Notes: generated by a model not told the origin, from the letters alone. Shown: positions 18,669 to 27,399, counted from the first letter of the stretch. The stretch is 27,399 nt of DNA from Chara braunii (GCA_003427395.1 BFEA01000189.1:259847-287245); one strand, 5' to 3'. Numbers and translations are program-made.

Positions 18669-18935
18669 TTAAAGGTAGTGGGCACACCTTTGACTACATG
18701 CGTAGATGAAACAACTTCTTGGTTGCCTACTTGAGTTCGGCAAGGGTTCTTTCTGCAAAGCCACTTGCTTCATTCCCAAGCCCACTTTGCGTATCCCGTG
18801 TGGTGACATAAAGTTAGTTGTTGCACCACAATCAATCAAGACACGGAGATAGCGGTGGTTTATGAGAAGCTTGAAGAAGATAAACTTCACTGTCCCTTGA
18901 GCACGTTGATGTTTCATCTCAGCCCAATGCTCCAA
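18669..18935 (-). pseudogene. Retrotransposon aspartic protease fragment
   Basis: An 88-codon stretch between the zinc knuckle and RT. Residues 29-50 read YLRVLIDCGATTNF and onward, matching the retropepsin active-site region. The catalytic triplet expected as D-S/T-G is DCG here, a substitution of the middle residue. A retropepsin would cut the polyprotein. The rest of the domain is short and out of frame with its neighbours. Confidence 0.7.
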
Positions 18936-19096
18936 GTGATAGTGGAAGTCAACCGTCTCAGACTCCTCTCAGGGCTCAACATACAAAGCATGACAAACTT
19001 CAGCCTTGAAATCAGCAGATGACGGACCTTCAAGAGAGGACTGTTGAACTGCATCAGATTCAGTCTCCCTTGCCCTATAGGGTGCTGAGGCCAACT

Positions 19097-19642
19097 CTAC
19101 GCCCGATTATGGTTTTCCTGCAGCCTATAGCAATCTTCTACGTTATGGTTCGTTTTCAAGCAATGCAGGCAATCTCCCTTCTTCATTCTAGCTTTCCTTT
19201 CAACCTCACTGATCCGGAGGTCTACCCAAGGTTTAGCAGTTGCATCCTTCGGTTTGGATGGGATTTTGACTCTCTTTGGAAGTGCGACGAAGCTCCTTAC
19301 TGAATTCCTGTTTTGGTTTCCCTTCCCATGGGTAGTGTTTTTAAAGGCACATAATTTACCACCATCATTATTCATGTTAATCTCTCGAGTTGAAGAGCAG
19401 GCTGTATCAACGTCCTGTTCTTGGTCGTCGCCAAGAGTGGGGTCGTCTGCTTCGGCCTCCCCTTCCCCTTCCAACAAGTCAAGTGAAGGTAAGTGATTGC
19501 TGTCACGAAATCGCCCGCGAACAAAAAATATTTTGTTGCTTGCTGCAGTAAGGAGGTCTCCTGCCTCCAAACTGACTACATCCTTCATTAAAGAGAACCA
19601 GTCAGTATATTCGAAGAAATCCCTGCCTAGGCGATTAGCCAA
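19097..19642 (-). pseudogene. Gag C-terminal part with CCHC zinc knuckle
   Basis: An open segment of 181 codons. Near its end, GDCLHCLKTNHNVEDCYRL has the exact C-x2-C-x4-H-x4-C spacing of a nucleocapsid zinc knuckle, which binds element RNA. The N-terminal part (RDFFEYTDWFSLMKDV) fits the end of a gag capsid and an acidic linker follows. It is separated from the upstream gag segment by a stop at 19678 and a frame change. Confidence 0.78.
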
Positions 19643-19677
19643 GTGAGTGCAACCGTACCTTTAACTACATCCAAGCA

Positions 19678-20648
19678 TTATTGCGCAGTCAGCTCCAATC
19701 CTGGCGTTGCAAAGAGCTTGCTGACATGCAATTGCAATTTATGCATGGTGCCCTGCCACTTGCTGCGCTTGAGTTCATCAAGTTGTATCCTTACCGTTGC
19801 AGCAGCATGTGGGTCCTTATATTGTGCAACGAGTATATACTCCAAAGTGGTGATCGGCGTGACTTTAAGCCACTCGGATAGGTTGATCTTTGCATACTCA
19901 ACGTGCATGGTTTGGACTTCAAGGAAGCCCTTTATGACAGGCTCAACGTTGGTTCCCAAGATCAAGGACTGACTTACTCTTTGAGTGCCTTGTACTTCAA
20001 AGTACGCTCTCATGGAGTTGATCCAAGACTCGAAATCCTCCTTGCCGTCATGCTCAGATGGTATCATCACCACCGTCCTGTCCATGTATGGACTGCCATA
20101 GCTGGGTCCAGCTATTGCTTCTGGTTCCGATCCCAGGGCTGCGCCAATTGCAGAACTTCCTGCGTTGCCGCTTGTAACGACAATGGGAACTGCACCTGTC
20201 GCAGGTTTTGGCTGAATCACCAACTCATGGAAGAAGACTGGGAAGAAGGAGAGGAATGGAGGGTTACAAAGGTAGAACGAGGTAGAGAACTTTAGAGTGG
20301 GGTCTGATGCATGGCTGTCATTTGCTGGATCTCATCGCGGTGCTTTTTGGCCATGTCTGCCATTTTAGTACGCATCTTACTCATTTCCTCAAGTAATTGA
20401 GACTTCACACTTGGAAGTTCGCTGAGCAAGTGGTAATCAACAAGAGCACGTACATACACAACCAGATCTTTCTTAAAGTCTGCATCAGATATATTCAGAA
20501 TTGTTTGAAAAATGGCCTCAAGTTCATCAACGACTGTTTTCCGTTTTTCCTCTTCCGCCTTCTCCTCCTCAACCAACTCTTTCTGATAGAGGGCCTCATA
20601 CAACGGTTTATCATTCTTATTCGTTGTATCCATGCGGACCCTTGACAT
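19678..20648 (-). pseudogene. Retrotransposon gag: coiled-coil start and capsid
   Basis: Two open segments. The first (20648-20292) is rich in charged residues with a heptad-like pattern (KELVEEEKAEEEKRKTV, later QLLEEMSKMRTKMADMAK), likely a coiled coil. The second (20223-19678) resembles the retrotransposon gag capsid family: DGKEDFESWINSMRAYFE, LSEWLKV, YKDPHAAATVRIQLDEL and KWQGTMHKLQLHV. Gag forms the particle. A further N-terminal stretch in another frame may extend to 20767. Stops and a frame break show decay. Confidence 0.72.
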
Positions 20649-21160
20649 GCCAAGTTGGAACGACTAATTCCCTCAGTTGCCATGGCTTCTTTCGCCTTTC
20701 TCTCTTGTTCGCGCGTCTCAACGGGCATGTAGTGGACTTCAACAAAAGTGACAGACTGAAAGTACAAAGAAGAAGATAAAACTCCGAATATTTGGACTGG
20801 AGAGCAACAAAAAAAAACAAATCAAAGAATACAATATGTCCAAAAGAGAGTTCCGGTTTGGCGTTCAAGTCCGGTTAGACCAAGTACAAAATCCCCTTGA
20901 GCCTAATCCAACTGGCACCGTCAAAGTACAACAAACCAGACTACAAGTAACATCATACAACAATGGAGATTTGAGTGGTGTATAAGGTGTAGGTCAAGCG
21001 TTCGATTGTGTGTCATCAGTCTGACAAAGCATCTCAGCTGAGATCCCCTCAGCAACGAGGGATCTAATCAAAGAAGAAGAATACCGTATCCCTGACGGAA
21101 CAGAGAGCGATACTACGTCAACAGATTTGGGTCCAAGGGGCCCTTCTTGTTTGGGTCCGG

Positions 21161-21190
21161 TCCCACTGGGTCCCACTGGGTCCCACTGGG
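21161..21190. repeat. 10-bp tandem repeat, three units
   Basis: TCCCACTGGG is repeated three times without change, followed by a partial copy. Confidence 0.92.
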
Positions 21191-21717
21191 TCCCAAGTAG
21201 GTCACGACCAAGTCCCAACCAAGGAGAGTACCACAAGGTCCTACTTTCTGCCTCTACCGTACTGAAAAATGAATTTCAACTTCCACAGAGAACGTAGAGA
21301 CTACATCCATTCACAGATGAAAAGATAAAGCACCATAGAAAGATGTGGCTTTCGAAGCAAGATACTTCATTTCTACATCCAGAAGGTGATTGGCCACGGA
21401 GGTTGTCTCAAGCTGACCATGACATGAAATTTGCAAAATGAGACCGAATCCTCCACACTGCATTACAGGCTGCTCGCACCCTGGTCTCCTGCCGGAGACC
21501 GGCCGGCCCGGCCCGGCTTGCTCCTCGTGCGATGCGTCAGGATAGGTCTCCCTGTCATCTGACGTGGCCTTTGCCCTGACCAAGTGAACGCCACATGGCA
21601 TGTCATTTGTCAACCTCTTGAGGGTGAGGTCAGTGAGGAGGGGTAACACTAGGGGTGTGGAGTGGTGAGTGACGTGGGGTGGAATATACAGGGGCGAGAG
21701 TTGAGGGCCAGACAGAG

Positions 21718-22381
21718 ATGGCGAGTTTGAGCGACCTGCAGACAGGAGCCGCCGAATGGCTCTGCACTGTTCAAGCGATTGGCGCGCGCTCAAGTCAGAT
21801 GGTGGTAAAGCGATTGGCATGCGGCTGTGACCGAGAGGAAGAAGCCGTCGATCTTCTGGATCCGAAGTGTCCAGCAATCCTTGATGGAGATTGCATGGGG
21901 GTTCGGGAGGAGCCGCCCCCCCACCTGGAATCTGCAGATCGGCGACGATTGAATGCTGTGATGCGACGCTATTACAAGGACCTTGAGGAGGGGCAAGGTC
22001 TTTGTGGCGTGTTGGAGGATCGACTCTACGAGGATGACGACGATATTGCGGACGGCCCTTACGACAACAACAGCCGGTGTCGACGCAGTCGACACCGGCA
22101 ATCATGACAATGATAATCAGCTCATTTACATCGCCGAAATCTGCAAAAACAACAACAACAACAATAACACACTGACGGTGTCTGTACCACAGGCCGCAAA
22201 CACCACCAACAACAACCATACGGTGCGTGATGGAGGGATGAGAGGAGCAATCCTGAGTCCGTGCGTGCCTGGGAGCGATGACGTTCTCAACGAGTTCAAC
22301 AACAATAACAACAATGACAATACTGTTGCCGACAACAGAACCTATAGCAGCAAAGAAAACGGTAACGACAATCGCTGGGGA
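21718..22381 (+). pseudogene. Exon-like coding segment inside the retrotransposon leader, unknown protein
   Basis: I do not recognise the protein. From an ATG in good plant context (AGAGATGGCG) at 21718, a frame of 129 codons runs to 22107: MASLSDLQTGAAEWL at the start, then an arginine-rich RRRLNAVMRRYYKDLEE stretch, then acidic EDDDD. At about 22073 the protein-like character moves by one frame: the next frame reads NQLIYIAEICK, poly-N using both AAC and AAT, and continues to 22381, where GGA|GTAAGT is a strong donor. The mixed asparagine codons suggest past coding and not a simple repeat. A stop-free antisense frame also spans 22219-21311, so the strand is an inference. The segment lies antisense to the retrotransposon. 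It may be the first exon of a captured host gene, now frameshifted, or a sequencing indel may hide an intact frame. Confidence 0.4.
22073..22099. repeat. Perfect 12-bp inverted repeat with 3-base loop
   Basis: GCCGGTGTCGAC (22073-22084) and GTCGACACCGGC (22088-22099) flank GCA. It is a very strong hairpin and lies exactly where the + strand coding-like frame changes. Confidence 0.93.
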
Positions 22382-22729
22382 GTAAGTGTGATTGGGCAGT
22401 TTCTATCCCCCCTTCCTCCCCCTGCCCTCCTGCTTTTCCTCCTGTCTTCCTTGGGGTCGGATCGGGGCCAGGGGCGAGTGAGTTGGAGGATTGGAACGCA
22501 CTGTGAACAGCAAGACAGTGCGTAGATGCGGGGGGTGGGATGGAGGCGCGAAGGGGTGGGATAGTGAAGGTGTTTTGTTTTGCTATGCCCCTCCTCCGTA
22601 TGGCGAAGCATGACTTCTTGAGTCGAATCGTTGATCATGAGGATCGTGGGGGGAAATGGGGGCAGGTAATCCTACATAAGATCTCTTGGGGTGGTGATGA
22701 TTTTGGGATTACCTATAATTGATGACCCA

Positions 22730-23130
22730 ACTTCCTATTCTGATTGATGATTTCGAGATTAGTTATAATTGATGATCTGACTCCCTATTCTGAATGCCTT
22801 TCTCCCTCATGGTGCTGCAAGGGTTGGTTGGTAGATGATGAGGGTTTTAGAGACTCAGTGGGGATTCGACTTTGGATAATGTGCCTATGTGGCAGTTCAG
22901 CTGACTGCTTATGTTGCTAGAAGAACGGACACGTGGCATGCCAAATATGAGGTCTGGCTGTTTCTGTGGTAATGACTCCTTTACTTCCTATTCTGAATGC
23001 CTCTCCTCCTTATGGCGCTGCAAGGACACTCAATGCTGCTCATCAGGAAATAGAGTGTGCCTGCGTGTCGGCTCGGTTGACCACACATGTCTTGAGTGGG
23101 ACGGACATGTGGCATGTTAACATGAATTCG
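22730..23130. repeat. Imperfect duplication, about 180-200 bp apart
   Basis: CTATTCTGAATGCC followed by TATGGCGCTGCAAGG-like sequence occurs near 22787 and 22989, and ACGGACACGTGGCATG near 22925 and 23100. ATTGATGA phrases around 22719-22775 are also repeated. No genes are recognised. Confidence 0.6.
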
Positions 23131-23286
23131 AGTTGCTTACAGATTACCTGATTATAAATGTTGAGGGACGTTGGACCCGATTTCCAGCAGGTGTTGCTCC
23201 CCACAAATAGATGGAGCCTCCTCGAGCATGTTAGTGGTGTCTGATCTTATCAGCAACCCTAGCATCCACTCGGGTTGTTTTCTCCC

Positions 23287-23313
23287 AAAAANAAAAAAAA
23301 AAAAAAAAAAAAA
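23287..23313. repeat. Poly-A tract with one ambiguous base
   Basis: An A-run of 27 bases with N at 23292, the only ambiguous call in the window. It could be the tail of a + strand retroposed sequence ending near 23286. No flanking duplication was found. Confidence 0.9.
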
Positions 23314-23520
23314 GTAGTAAACACACCAATGCAGACAACCAGACAACCAAGACTTCAGAGGAGTAGGAAAGAGACCCAGAAATACCCCAACAGGACAAAC
23401 AATACCATGCACGCATACATGGGCAACCCTTAGGTGCACAACACTTACCTGAGTGGCCCAGACTTTGAGATGAAGTATAACTCACCCCCTTCCTCATGTA
23501 GTCTTCCTAACCCTATTCGT

Positions 23521-23590
23521 TACCTCTACACTAGTGTCCTATCATGTAGGAGGGTTACCTCTACACTAGTGTCCTATCATGTAGGAGGGT
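23521..23590. repeat. Perfect 35-bp tandem duplication
   Basis: Bases 23521-23555 (starting TACCTCTACACTAGTGTCC) are repeated exactly at 23556-23590. Confidence 0.95.
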
Positions 23591-23700
23591 CTCACTTCCA
23601 ACACCAATGTGCAACGCCGGATCCCCCGCCGATGCTGAAGAACAAAGTAGTAACTTGCAGTCTGTAGATGCAGAATGGCTACTTCCCTCAAGATCGCCTA

Positions 23701-23862
23701 CTTAAGGGAAGCCCTCAAGTCACCAAGTGTCTCCCTTAGGTCAGATTCCAGGTGCGAGTGCCTCTCACTGTCGCCTCTCTCAACTTGTCGCATGAAGTCC
23801 TCTTGATGTGTCTCGCCACCACTTACATACTCACAATCAACCTGGTCAGGTTCAATGCCGAC
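23701..23862 (-). pseudogene. Short coding-like stretch next to the primer site
   Basis: On the minus strand a 54-codon open stretch between two TAG stops reads with charged, helix-like character (EDFMRQVERGDSERHSH, then LRETLGDLRASLK) and stays open another 40 codons past the stop. It lies about 150 bp inside the primer-binding site, in the element's sense direction, and could be the remains of an original gag N-terminus. No family is recognised, and chance is possible at this length. Confidence 0.3.
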
Positions 23863-23927
23863 CTAGCATGACCTAACCAGGTGGGGGCAGCTTCCCTAAG
23901 CCACGCTGCCCCACTTCCCACTTCGGA

Positions 23928-23980
23928 CCAACCCTAACCCTAGTGGTTAGCTCTTACCACTTAGGTTAGGGTTAGGGTGG
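23928..23980. repeat. Telomere-like inverted repeat
   Basis: CCAACCCTAACCCTAGTGG faces TAGGTTAGGGTTAGGGTGG across a short loop. Only two to three TTAGGG/CCCTAA units are present on each side, far from a telomere array. Confidence 0.75.
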
Positions 23981-24010
23981 ATAAGTCAACTCTCACCAGC
24001 AAGTAGAATC

Positions 24011-24023
24011 CGCTCTGATACCA
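24011..24023 (-). other. Primer-binding site, initiator tRNA-Met
   Basis: On the minus strand TGGTATCAGAGCG lies one base after the 5' LTR end. It is complementary to the 3' end (including CCA) of plant initiator tRNA-Met, the usual primer for minus-strand DNA synthesis in this class. Confidence 0.9.
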
Positions 24024-24024
24024 A

Positions 24025-25248
24025 TGTTATGATCCTGACCAATTTTGAGATACGCATTTATCAGCCCGTCCAACTGCAGAAAGAAATGAATGAACTTGAG
24101 AGGAGAGAGAGGGTAAGAAGAAGAAGAAGAAGAAAGAAAGAAAGAAAGAAGAAGATTACGTAGTCCAGCATAGACGAATGACAAAGCTCTTCTTCTTCGC
24201 CCAACACTCTCCTCCTCTATTATTCATACAAGAAATAATAGTACAATGTTCAATGGCTGATCCAGAATCATGTCCGAGTTCCTCTTCTACTGCGGGTATC
24301 ACTTGAGGTCCACCATAGCCATGGCCGCCTCCCTCACTCTTCACTCTCATAGGCCGAGGCTATGGCGGACTACTGGGCCTTGCCAAAGGACAACCCAAAG
24401 CAGCTATGGCTGCTCCAGCTCAGGCTGCCATGCCTGACTCTGCCTCGAAGCTTCTTGGTGTGGCTCTACCCCCGCTGGGGTCTTCCTGCTGCAGCGCCCA
24501 CCAAGGTGATGAAGATGGCTGCCACCATAGCCAGGTAAGTACCTCTGGCGCTCCCCCTTCCTGCTGTCCTTCTTCCTCCTCCGTGTCCTTGCTCCTTCCC
24601 CAGCAGCGTTGCTCCAAGTTAGCGCTGCTCCAGCCAGCGCTCCAACCAGTGTGTCGCCAAACTTGCACACCGACAATGAGGCTGGGCTCCTTGCCCGGCC
24701 TGGAGATATAGCGGACTGCTTGCCTCTTGGGCGGTGACTTCCAGGCCGCTCGGCCTTCCCAGCAACCGGTACCTCCTCCCTTTCGGAGGGAATCATCATT
24801 GCAGACTCTGATATTGCCCGTACAGGCCCTAGACTCAGACTGGTTGGACTGGTACCCGCCTAGACCTAGCCTACAACTACTGGGCCTCTCGAAATGCCAC
24901 TTTGTCTTCTTCTGCTCGGCCTCCAGTACCCGCACATCTACCTCTTAAGGGTGCGGTACCGGCCTACCTGCTACTTTTGAGTGTTTTCCCCCGCTGCAAT
25001 CCCTCAATGTCACGGCCACAGGTAAGTACCGGCCCTGAGGGCCCAAAGAACGGACAAGTACCCTTGCGGGTCACACACACACTCAAGCCAACCAGCACTC
25101 AGACAGACATGCAGACCAGCAAGCATACACACACACACAGACATGCAGAACTTAGTGGCAAGCGGGAAACTCAGTAAGGCATTCGGTCCGTGAGCAAAAC
25201 TCAAAAATCAGCTGTGTGTCTCAGTCCGTGTTTGGTCGAGTCATCACA
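24025..25248 (-). repeat. 5' LTR of the chromovirus-like element (1224 bp)
   Basis: On the minus strand it starts TGTGATGACTC and ends ATCATAACA, with TG...CA ends. It matches 13856-15375 along its length apart from the differences noted there. Two copies of a + strand consensus splice donor (CAGGTAAGTA; GT at 24535 and 25022) lie inside, conserved in the other LTR. Confidence 0.88.
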
Positions 25249-25329
25249 TGGCTGTTTTTCCTTTTTTGCGTTCCCCTGGAGTTAAAAAGGCGCAAATGCA
25301 CTGCATGTGGTCAAAGAATGCTATCAAGG

Positions 25330-25870
25330 GAACGAGCGGCTCGCCTGCTGGTACCAACCGTGTTTGGTGATCCAGCTTGTTGGTACCTGGTGGTATCACC
25401 GGGAGATGTGGACCAGGTCGTTGCTAACACGGTGATCCAGCTCGATGTGGAACAGCTTGTCGGTACCAGTGTGCTTGTTGGTACCTCGGGTGGTACAAGC
25501 CGAGGTACCACCCGAGGTACCAGTGCTCGATGTGAACCAGCTGTATTTGGACCAGCTTGTTGGTGCCTTGTGGTGCAGCTGGATGTGGACCTGCTTGTTG
25601 GTACCTGGCAGTCCAGCTGGATGGGGACCAGCTTGTTTGGATGCGATGGGCCACCTTGTCGGTACCTGGTGGCTCAGCTGCATGTGGCCAGTTTGTTGGT
25701 ACCTGGTGGTTCAGCTGCATGTGGCCAGCTTGTTGGTACCTGGTGGTCCAGCTGAATGTGGCCAGCTTGTTGGTACCTGGTGGTCCAGCTGAATGTGGCC
25801 AGCTTGTTGGTACCGGGTGGTGCAAATTTGGTATGGAAAAGCTGGTCCACATCCAGCAGTCGTGGTACCA
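25330..25870. repeat. GGTACC-rich minisatellite, 37-bp unit in its regular part
   Basis: GCTTGTTGGTACCTGGTGG, followed by CAGCTGNATGTGGCCA, recurs. Exact 37-bp spacing is seen at 25684, 25721, 25758 and 25795, with more diverged units upstream from about 25350. The unit length is not divisible by three and contains no stop in several frames, so long open frames on both strands (up to 216 codons) are by-products. The array begins about 80 bp outside the retrotransposon end. Confidence 0.85.
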
Positions 25871-26861
25871 AGTTGGTACCAATGCTGCTGAATGTGGTTA
25901 CGTTTGTACACTCCCGGCAGATAACTCCATATGTTTGTTCTTTTTACTGCCTAGTACCTACCCAGTTGGTGGTGTCAGGTTGGTCCACACCCGATTGGTG
26001 CTATTTTATAACACCAGCATGCAAACCAGAGCAGGGATGCTTGTCAGTACCTGCTGGCTAAATCACCAAGGGATACTGGACACTAATTTTGGGGGTGCGC
26101 TGGATCTGGGGCGAAACTCCCAGGTGTATGTGGTAGAGGTTGTGCGCTCCACCTTGAGTGACCTGTGTGTGTGGGTAGGTCCGCTTGGCCGTCATCAGGG
26201 TGGCTGAACCCGGTGTGTGCGGCCTCCACCCCTAGCAAATTTTTAATATAAAACAACAAATACTGCCAGGTACATATCTGTCCTTGTTCAGTATGCATGC
26301 TGTGCTGCCTTTTTGTCCATTTCTTTTCGATCTCCGTCTCCCTGTATAATCCCTGTCTCTTCAGCCTTGGGCAGCGTTGATCTCTGTTTCTACTACAGTA
26401 ACTGTCTTCATCCGAACAGAACACCTGGCCATTACAGCCGTACTTGGGGCAACTTTCGGTCTAGATACAGTGATAATGACCAGGCGTTCTATTCGGGGGT
26501 GAAGACGGCTGCTGCAGTGGTGAAACTCAGGTCGCATTCGCGTACCCCTTCCTCCTAGTTCCTACCCCTAATCTCTGCTTGATTCCTATTGATATCTAGA
26601 TCCGATCGCTAGCAACCTTTAGTTTTTCCCCTTTTTTTTGGGTCCTGTGGACCCTCTTGCTGCAAGCCGCTTTGTCTTTCCGTTGAAAGCTGTGAGTTAT
26701 TAGGCCATTCCTTCCTGCTAATGCGTAACTCTTGGATCGTCATGCCTTTTCCCTTAGCGAGCCACGTTTGTTGAAATTTCCTTTTCAGTCCTGTTCAGTC
26801 AGGGTCACTCTGGATGCGTGGTCTGAGTCTCGACCATTTTCATAAGATCTCTGCCTCGAAT
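25871..26861. other. Intergenic sequence, nothing recognised
   Basis: No protein family, RNA gene or mobile element is recognisable on either strand. The region is mixed-composition sequence with short random open frames and a T-rich stretch near 26625. Confidence 0.55.
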
Positions 26862-26992
26862 CCTCGATCAGATTCTTTTTTTTTCTTTTCTTTTTTTTTT
26901 CTTTTTTGTTTTGAAGTCCAGGGTGTTGTAGAGGCCTGTCTCCAGGCAGACGGTGATATTACCGGAAACGGTCAGCCTCGATCAGATTCTTT
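26862..26992 (-). mobile_element. Short retroposed insertion with 17-bp target duplication
   Basis: CCTCGATCAGATTCTTT occurs at 26862-26878 and at 26976-26992. Read on the minus strand, the bases between consist of about 70 bp of body (starting CTGACCGTTTCCGG) and an A-rich tail directly next to the downstream copy. This is the layout left by LINE-driven insertion. The body is too short to classify; it may be a truncated LINE end, a SINE or a messenger fragment. Confidence 0.65.
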
Positions 26993-27040
26993 CTTGCTAC
27001 CCACACCCTCTCTTTTGGATTCTTCATCTCTGCGAGGGTG

Positions 27041-27265
27041 ATGCTGCATCTCTCTTTTCTTTTTTCTTTTTTCCTTTTCTTCCGTTTTTTTAAAAGAGCG
27101 TCGACCTTGAGATGTCATCACTGAACTGACCGGGCCCAGGTAATTCAGAGTGATTCTGTTCCGGTGATCTGATTGTATTGGGATTCGAACGTGGGTCGAT
27201 TCGAACTTGGGTCTGTATTTCAACAGTTTGTGGGCTTACCAACTGAGCTAGGCCCGTAATGCTGC
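27041..27265 (-). mobile_element. Probable tRNA-derived SINE
   Basis: On the minus strand, from about 27258: GGGCCTAGCTCAGTTGGTAAG contains a clear pol III A box, and GTTCGAATC (seen twice, about 40-55 bases on) is a B box. The 5' part resembles a tRNA but the acceptor stem cannot pair, so it is not a working tRNA gene. A non-tRNA body follows, then an A-rich tail (27094-27048). ATGCTGC at 27041-27047 and 27259-27265 may be the target duplication. No related copy elsewhere in the window was identified. Confidence 0.6.
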
Positions 27266-27271
27266 TTTTCG

Positions 27272-27350
27272 TGGATCAGTCCATAGTACTCCATACCATA
27301 TGTGTTCTGGCTTACCGAAGTTAGTAGGGTAGTCCACAGGGGGAGCTGGA
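27272..27350 (-). pseudogene. Second LINE fragment (C-terminal region)
   Basis: CATATGTGTTC and a following GTAGTCCAC phrase match the LINE at 6714-6760 (CATATGTGTTC, TTAGTCCAT) in the same orientation. The minus-strand reading has LWTTLLTS and NTYGMEYYG, similar to LWTNIPAQ and EHIWFGII in the first copy. Only about 75 bp is visible before a microsatellite. Confidence 0.5.
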
Positions 27351-27351
27351 C

Positions 27352-27399
27352 CGCTCTCTTTCTTTCTTTCTTTCTTTTCTTTTTTTTTTTTTTTTTTTT
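27352..27399. repeat. (CTTT)n and poly-T at the window end
   Basis: CTTT repeats pass into a T-run that continues to the edge of the window. The arrangement is similar to 6014-6062. Confidence 0.9.

Larger units (their letters stand above)
20868..24010. other. Long retrotransposon leader with foreign-looking sequence
   Basis: Between the primer site and gag, about 3.1 kb is much longer than a usual Ty3 leader. It contains a + strand exon-like segment (21718-22381), a 10-bp tandem repeat (21161-21190), an imperfect duplication (22730-23130), an A-run with an ambiguous base (23292), a 35-bp duplication (23521-23590), a telomere-like inverted repeat (23928-23980) and a short minus-strand coding-like stretch (23701-23862). 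Capture of host DNA or nested insertion are both possible. I did not find clean borders of a nested element. Confidence 0.6.
13856..25248 (-). mobile_element. Complete Ty3/gypsy chromovirus-like LTR retrotransposon, coding part decayed
   Basis: All structural parts of one element are present on the minus strand: 5' LTR 24025-25248, primer-binding site 24011-24023, leader, gag, zinc knuckle, protease, RT, RNase H, integrase, chromodomain-like tail, polypurine tract 15376-15391, and 3' LTR 13856-15375. The order RT, RNase H, integrase marks Ty3/gypsy, and the tail suggests the chromovirus branch. The total is about 11.4 kb. Flanks share TGGC directly outside each end (13852-13855 and 25249-25252), a plausible short target duplication; ATGGC is shared if the last LTR base is counted. 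Frameshifts, a stop and deletions make its proteins non-functional. The leader of about 3.2 kb is unusually long and may contain captured host DNA. Confidence 0.87.

Noticed and set aside
21311-22219. 302-codon minus-strand open frame in the retrotransposon leader
   Set aside because: Its start is a run of V/I made by the complement of AAC repeats and the rest has no family similarity. The opposite strand reads more like protein. Kept only as a remark.
23928-23980. Telomere or interstitial telomere array
   Set aside because: There are only two to three units in inverted arrangement, too few for an array.
25216-26207. Long open frames of 115-216 codons
   Set aside because: They are translations of the 37-bp minisatellite in several frames and carry no recognised domain.

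Overview
The window looks like nuclear DNA of a green-lineage eukaryote with a repeat-rich genome. A streptophyte alga related to Chara, or an early land plant, is my best guess, at low confidence. The reasons are one recognisable host gene encoding plastid-type translation elongation factor G (EF-G), split by GT-AG introns of 0.7 and 8.9 kb, surrounded by decayed LTR elements, a LINE, a probable SINE, minisatellites and microsatellites. No bacterial or organellar operon layout is visible.

Layout: bases 1-11825 hold the 3' part of the EF-G gene on the + strand. Three exons are visible (86-1494, 2230-2742, 11658-11825), ending at a TAA stop. The first exon or exons, with the start codon and transit peptide, lie outside the window. 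The last intron (2743-11657) is a repeat trap. It holds a decayed LINE reverse transcriptase (minus strand, about 6063-9190), an orphan LTR with an initiator-tRNA-Met primer site (10591-11383), three clusters dense in TGCGC, a fold-back repeat, and several simple tandem duplications.

Bases 11826-13855 are the 3' flank, with a purine-rich tract, interleaved inverted repeats and another copy of a repeat family also found in the intron.

Bases 13856-25248 are one complete LTR-to-LTR Ty3/gypsy retrotransposon on the minus strand. It has a 5' LTR (24025-25248), a primer site (24011-24023), a 3.2 kb leader, gag, zinc knuckle, protease, reverse transcriptase, RNase H, integrase and chromodomain-like tail, then a polypurine tract and a 3' LTR (13856-15375). 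The coding part is broken by frameshifts, a stop and deletions. Its leader carries, on the opposite (+) strand, a segment that looks like a host first exon (21718-22381), which may be a captured gene fragment.

Bases 25249-27399 contain a 37-bp-unit minisatellite, a short retroposed insertion with a 17-bp target duplication, a probable tRNA-derived SINE, and the edge of a second LINE copy.

Only the EF-G gene is likely to be functional: it would act in plastid ribosome translocation. Every mobile element whose strand can be assigned lies on the minus strand, antisense to EF-G.
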